From the NCBI GenBank assembly GCA_014859175.1, contig JACUUQ010000005.1, forward strand, positions 1 through 37,839: a DNA stretch of 37,839 nucleotides. Reading direction: 5' to 3'. Made by a program: the position numbers and the translations under genes. How positions within the stretch are numbered: position 1 is the stretch's first letter; each line of letters opens with the position of its first letter. Below the pieces are notes generated by a model that had not been told where the DNA came from, did no database searches, and worked only from the letters and a program-made list of their open reading frames with translations. The DNA comes from Lutibacter sp. GTDB lineage: Bacteria; Bacteroidota; Bacteroidia; Flavobacteriales; Flavobacteriaceae. Positions 35,093 through 37,839 of the stretch are shown piece after piece.

Positions 35093-36300
35093 CATATTTC
35101 TTGTCGGTTTTAACCTTGTTTTTTATTTTGATTTCCTGTGCCGCAAAAACTGGGACAGCAATTACGGTTTCGTCTCAAATCGATCCTTCACAAACCCAAG
35201 CCCGGGAAATTGCGGTTGGCGCAAACAATACGGCAAGTTATTTGCCTTTATTGGCTGGCAAAAATGTGGCTTTGGTCACAAACCAGACCAGCGTTATTTT
35301 CAAAAAAAACGGCTATACGCATTTGGTGGATTCCCTGCTTTCGAATAAAATAAAAATTTCAAAAGTATTTTCACCTGAGCACGGATTTAGGGGCGATATG
35401 GATGCGGGCGAAACGGTGGCAGACGGATTTGATGTAAAAACGGGCTTGCCTATTGTTTCATTATACGGGAAAAACAAAAAACCAACCAACGAGCAGCTTC
35501 AAGGAATTGAAATGGTAGTTTTTGATATTCAGGATGTGGGTGTTCGATTTTACACTTATATATCTACGCTCCATTATTTGATGGAGGCTTGTGCTGAAAA
35601 TGGCATTCCGCTCATCGTATTGGACAGGCCAAACCCGAATGCACATTATATAGACGGACCAACCTTAAAAATGGAACACACCTCTTTTTTGGGCATGCAC
35701 CCTGTACCGCTGGTTTACGGGATGACCATTGGAGAATATGCACAAATGATTAACGGAGAACATTGGCTCAAGAACAAAGCAACCTGCAATTTGACCGTGA
35801 TTCCCCTAAAAAACTATACATACCAAAGCGAATACCACCTACCGATTAAACCTTCCCCGAACTTGCCAAACGACAAGGCCATCAATTTGTATCCGAGTTT
35901 GGGCTTTTTTGAAGGCACCAACATCAACGCCGGAAGGGGAACTGAAAACCAGTTTCAGCAATACGGCGCGCCATTTTTTCCTGAAAGCGACTTTTTTTAT
36001 ACGCCACAGCCCAATGCCGGCGCCAAATCACCAAAGCACATGGGTAAACTGTGTTATGGCGTGAATTTAAAAAATACGGAACGATTGAGCAGCGTTAACA
36101 TCTCGTGGTTGCTCGATGCTTACGCAAAAACACCGAAAACCGAAACCTTTTTTGGACCATCCTTTAGTGCCCATGCCGGTAACAACGAACTGAAAATGCA
36201 AATAAAGGACGGAATGCCCGCCAAAAAAATTCGGGCTTCTTGGCAGCCCGAAATTGAAGCATTTAAAAAAATAAGGTCAAAATATTTGTTATACAACTAA
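35068..36300 (+). CDS. NamZ-type exo-beta-N-acetylmuramidase lipoprotein (DUF1343)
   Basis: 410 residues. The characterised member, B. subtilis NamZ, removes N-acetylmuramate from the non-reducing end of peptidoglycan fragments. Signal peptide and lipobox FFILISCAAK (Cys 24) place it on a periplasmic or outer-membrane face. Family blocks: KNVALVTNQTSV; VFSPEHGFRGDMDAGE (EHG at 104-106); VVFDIQDVGVRFYTYISTLH; IVLDRPNPNAHYIDGP; and LYPSLGFFEGTNINAGRGTE. It thus likely belongs to cell-wall recycling. ATG at 35068 or 35077 (MRFKNT). Head to head with LolC/E. No murein uptake genes are adjacent. Confidence 0.92.
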   Translation: MISMRFKNTYFLSVLTLFFILISCAAKTGTAITVSSQIDPSQTQAREIAVGANNTASYLPLLAGKNVALVTNQTSVIFKKNGYTHLVDSLLSNKIKISKVFSPEHGFRGDMDAGETVADGFDVKTGLPIVSLYGKNKKPTNEQLQGIEMVVFDIQDVGVRFYTYISTLHYLMEACAENGIPLIVLDRPNPNAHYIDGPTLKMEHTSFLGMHPVPLVYGMTIGEYAQMINGEHWLKNKATCNLTVIPLKNYTYQSEYHLPIKPSPNLPNDKAINLYPSLGFFEGTNINAGRGTENQFQQYGAPFFPESDFFYTPQPNAGAKSPKHMGKLCYGVNLKNTERLSSVNISWLLDAYAKTPKTETFFGPSFSAHAGNNELKMQIKDGMPAKKIRASWQPEIEAFKKIRSKYLLYN

Positions 36301-36674
36301 TCATCAACTTAATTTTAATGGGTTTCAACTTATCAAAAACCAAAATTTAAGGATTTCACAAATTCACCCAAATCATAAGGATTCCTGTTATTTCCTCGAT
36401 TAATAGGATCTTATGCAAGCATAAAGCAAATCGACTTCATACATTCCTTCGCTTCTATTTACCTCCATCTCCTTGAGCACCATTTATTTGAAGGTAGAAC
36501 AAATCGAAGGCTGCTAATTTTTGGTCAAAAAAACGACCAATTAAACACTTATCCTAAATCATCCTTATTAGACCTTTTGCACAAATTGGGCCGTTTTACG
36601 CTTTTTTGTCTCCAAAACCGACTTCAAAAAAGCGAATTTTTAATGATTTTGGCACTTTTTATGTCTGTTTTTCC
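36301..36674. other. Gene-free spacer after the NamZ-type gene
   Basis: No credible ORF. TTGGTC/GACCAA forms a 6-bp hairpin around 36519-36541. CGCTTTTTTG (36599-36608) and CAAAAAAGCG (36625-36634) form a perfect 10-bp stem with a 16-nt loop, a possible terminator or attenuator. The motif array starts just beyond at 36675. Confidence 0.5.
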
Positions 36675-36800
36675 AAATAAATGGTAAGTTTTTTTAAATA
36701 AATGGTAAATTATTTTGCATTCACAAACCCTTTAAAATCAGACAATTTGTTGTTTTTTATAAACAAATAGTATGTTTTTCACAACAAATGGTAAATTTTT
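36675..36800 (+). promoter_or_regulatory. Four-copy motif array upstream of the CAP gene (candidate operator)
   Basis: Four direct copies of AAAYAAATRGTAWRTTTTT begin at 36675, 36696, 36761 and 36782. Both pairs have a 21-bp spacing, two helical turns, so the sites in each pair lie on one face of the helix. The last copy ends 12 bp before the -33 element of the predicted CAP promoter, the position of an activator or architectural protein. It is not explained by simple AT-richness because GGTAA/AGTAT is kept at the same place. Confidence 0.6.
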
Positions 36801-36811
36801 TATAATTTTTA

Positions 36812-36842
36812 TTTGCACATTAAATTATTCTTGCTACATTTA
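36812..36842 (+). promoter_or_regulatory. Candidate promoter of the CAP lipoprotein gene
   Basis: TTTG (36812-36815), 19 nt, TACATTTA (36835-36842; last base differs from TAnnTTTG). Transcription would start near 36849, giving a leader of about 115 nt rich in ACCCCAAA words and ending GCTAACCCCAAACCCC before the ATG. Confidence 0.6.
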
Positions 36843-36964
36843 CAATATCAGAAACGAATAACCCAAAGTTTAAAACTGTAAAGTACCAAAACCCCAAACC
36901 CAAAAAAAATAAATCAACCCCAATTTGATTAAAAAATTACCGCTAACCCCAAACCCCAAAACAA

Positions 36965-37468
36965 ATGAAATCCTTAGCCCCAAAATTATTCGCATTACTC
37001 CTTTTAACTACCATTTTATTTTCCTGCGCTAAAGAAGAAGACGGCGTTTACTTTAATGACAATAGCGAAGTATTAAATGCCAAAGTTGTTTATTCCCCTA
37101 TCGAATCTGAAATTATAAGTCTGGTAAACGCCCACAGAACAAGCTTAGGCTTAAATGTATTAAACACTTTAAACATAGTTTCTGGCGTGGCAGACGGCCA
37201 CACCAACTATATGATTGAAATTGGTCAGGTAAATCACGACAACTTTGCACAAAGAGCACAAATTTTAATGAATGAAGCCAGTGCAAAAACAGTTGGTGAA
37301 AATGTTGCCTACGGATACAGTACTGCAGAAGGTGTTGTAAAAGGCTGGTTAAACAGTGACGGACACAGAAAAATTATTGAAAATCCGGATTATACCCACT
37401 TCGGGATTTCCATGGAACCCAATGCTGACAACAGAAATTACTTTACAAATATTTTTATCAGAAAGTAA
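36965..37468 (+). CDS. CAP/SCP-domain (PR-1-like) lipoprotein
   Basis: 167 residues. Signal peptide and lipobox LFSCAKEE (Cys 21); mature protein is one CAP domain: LVNAHRTSLGLNVL (residues 54-66), His 79 in ADGHTNYM, VNHDNFAQRAQI, VGENVAYGYS (GEN at 111-113), VVKGWLNSDGHRKIIENPDY (GH at 133-134) and a final FTNIFIRK strand. The His/Glu/His set of the CAP cavity is present. Bacterial CAP proteins are exported and of largely unknown activity. The four-copy motif array upstream implies dedicated control. Same strand as the 62-residue ORF, 64 nt further on. Confidence 0.93.
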   Translation: MKSLAPKLFALLLLTTILFSCAKEEDGVYFNDNSEVLNAKVVYSPIESEIISLVNAHRTSLGLNVLNTLNIVSGVADGHTNYMIEIGQVNHDNFAQRAQILMNEASAKTVGENVAYGYSTAEGVVKGWLNSDGHRKIIENPDYTHFGISMEPNADNRNYFTNIFIRK

Positions 37469-37532
37469 TTTAAAAATACATTCAATCCCACAACAAATAA
37501 GCAGTTAATTTTTAACCCCTAAATTAAACAAG

Positions 37533-37721
37533 ATGAAAGCAATGCAATTAAAACAAACCGACACTACCCCTTTCTTAAAAGTCGTAAACAACACTTTGGC
37601 CAAAACAAATGCCATTACAGAGCAGGTTAACAGAATTTATATCAACACGCTAATGCCTGGCTTCAACTATATCAACAGTGAAGGAGAATCAATCACGCCA
37701 AAAAAATGCGCTTTGCTATAG
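37533..37721 (+). CDS. Hypothetical 62-residue protein
   Basis: No recognised family. MKAMQLKQTDTTPFLKVVNN is followed by a helical, Asn/Thr-rich middle and ends SITPKKCALL. No signal peptide or transmembrane helix. Support for translation: protein-like composition, an ATG preceded by TAACCCCTAAATTAAACAAG, a leader of the same kind as the LRR and CAP genes, and location 64 nt after the CAP stop. It may be expressed from the CAP transcript. The tandem repeat begins 19 nt after the stop. Confidence 0.5.
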   Translation: MKAMQLKQTDTTPFLKVVNNTLAKTNAITEQVNRIYINTLMPGFNYINSEGESITPKKCALL

Positions 37722-37740
37722 CGGTAAAATAATGACGACC

Positions 37741-37839
37741 GTCCCCACAACGGTTTTAGATTAAAAGTTCAAAACAAAATCATTGTCCCCACAACGGTTT
37801 TAGATTAAAAGTTCAAAACAAAATCATTGTCCCCACAAC
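37741..37839. repeat. 44-bp tandem repeat, open at the window end
   Basis: Two identical 44-bp units (37741-37784, 37785-37828), each beginning GTCCCCACAACGG, and the first 11 bases of a third. The base before the first unit breaks the period, so periodicity is exactly 99 nt and then the window ends. The unit length is not a multiple of 3, so it is non-coding. No variable spacer is present, unlike CRISPR. GTTTT and AAAAC within the unit can form a weak hairpin. The copy number is unknown. Confidence 0.9.

Noticed and set aside
37710-37721. C-terminal CALL of the 62-residue ORF as a CaaX prenylation box
   Set aside because: Protein prenylation of this kind is not a bacterial process except for effectors in host cells; a four-residue match is chance.
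37741-37839. CRISPR array at the end of the window
   Set aside because: The 44-bp units are identical throughout, with no variable spacers, and no cas gene is present. It is a plain tandem repeat as far as it can be seen.

Overview
The window looks like a contig from a member of the Bacteroidota, most likely a flavobacterium. The evidence is AT-rich DNA, candidate promoters of the Bacteroidota type (TTTG, about 20 nt, TAnnTTTG), almost no Shine-Dalgarno sequences, a TonB-dependent receptor, a bacillithiol gene (bshB1), many lipoproteins with short lipoboxes, and dispersed intergenic repeats of a kind I associate with Flavobacteriia. It starts inside a TonB receptor gene and ends inside a tandem repeat. 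The periodic stretch at the end is exactly 99 nt, as expected if an assembler stopped on entering a longer array.

Layout. 1-8.2 kb is ordinary core genome: TonB receptor (partial), peroxiredoxin bcp, endonuclease III nth, a new 46-residue ORF, an ECF sigma factor, uvrA, and a secreted TPR protein. 8.3-14.9 kb is an accessory block: a small lipoprotein, sbcC and sbcD, a 47-codon hsdS remnant whose stop overlaps the sbcD start, and an in-frame fusion of an HsdM N-terminus to a REP-associated tyrosine transposase (RAYT). I read this as a collapsed type I restriction-modification locus. It is flanked by two inverted copies of a roughly 90-nt structured repeat. 14.9-17.8 kb holds a DEDDh exonuclease with a 47-residue membrane-protein ORF just upstream, tRNA-His, bshB1 and a plant-type LRR protein.

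18.0-23.6 kb is a compact RND efflux operon (adaptor, pump, outer-membrane channel). It converges on a YitT-family membrane protein and a cytochrome b on the minus strand. 25.4-29.4 kb has a lipoprotein with an unusually long T-tract terminator, an 834-bp spacer with a (TCAA)8 microsatellite, and ppdK. 29.6-35.1 kb carries four minus-strand genes: a UXS-type UDP-glucuronate decarboxylase, a polysaccharide-export ABC permease without its ATPase, cystathionine beta-synthase, and a LolC/E-type permease. The spacers here are full of 7- and 8-nt periodic tracts and GC-rich hairpin repeats. From 35.1 kb come a NamZ-type (DUF1343) lipoprotein, head to head with the LolC/E gene, a CAP-domain lipoprotein behind a four-copy motif array, a 62-residue ORF, and the 44-bp tandem repeat.

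No complete new defence or mobile system is visible. The observations I consider most worth following are the HsdM-RAYT fusion with the hsdS/sbcD overlap, the structured repeat pair, the 21-bp-spaced motif array before the CAP gene, and the terminal 44-bp array. All assignments come from reading the sequence; no database search was run.
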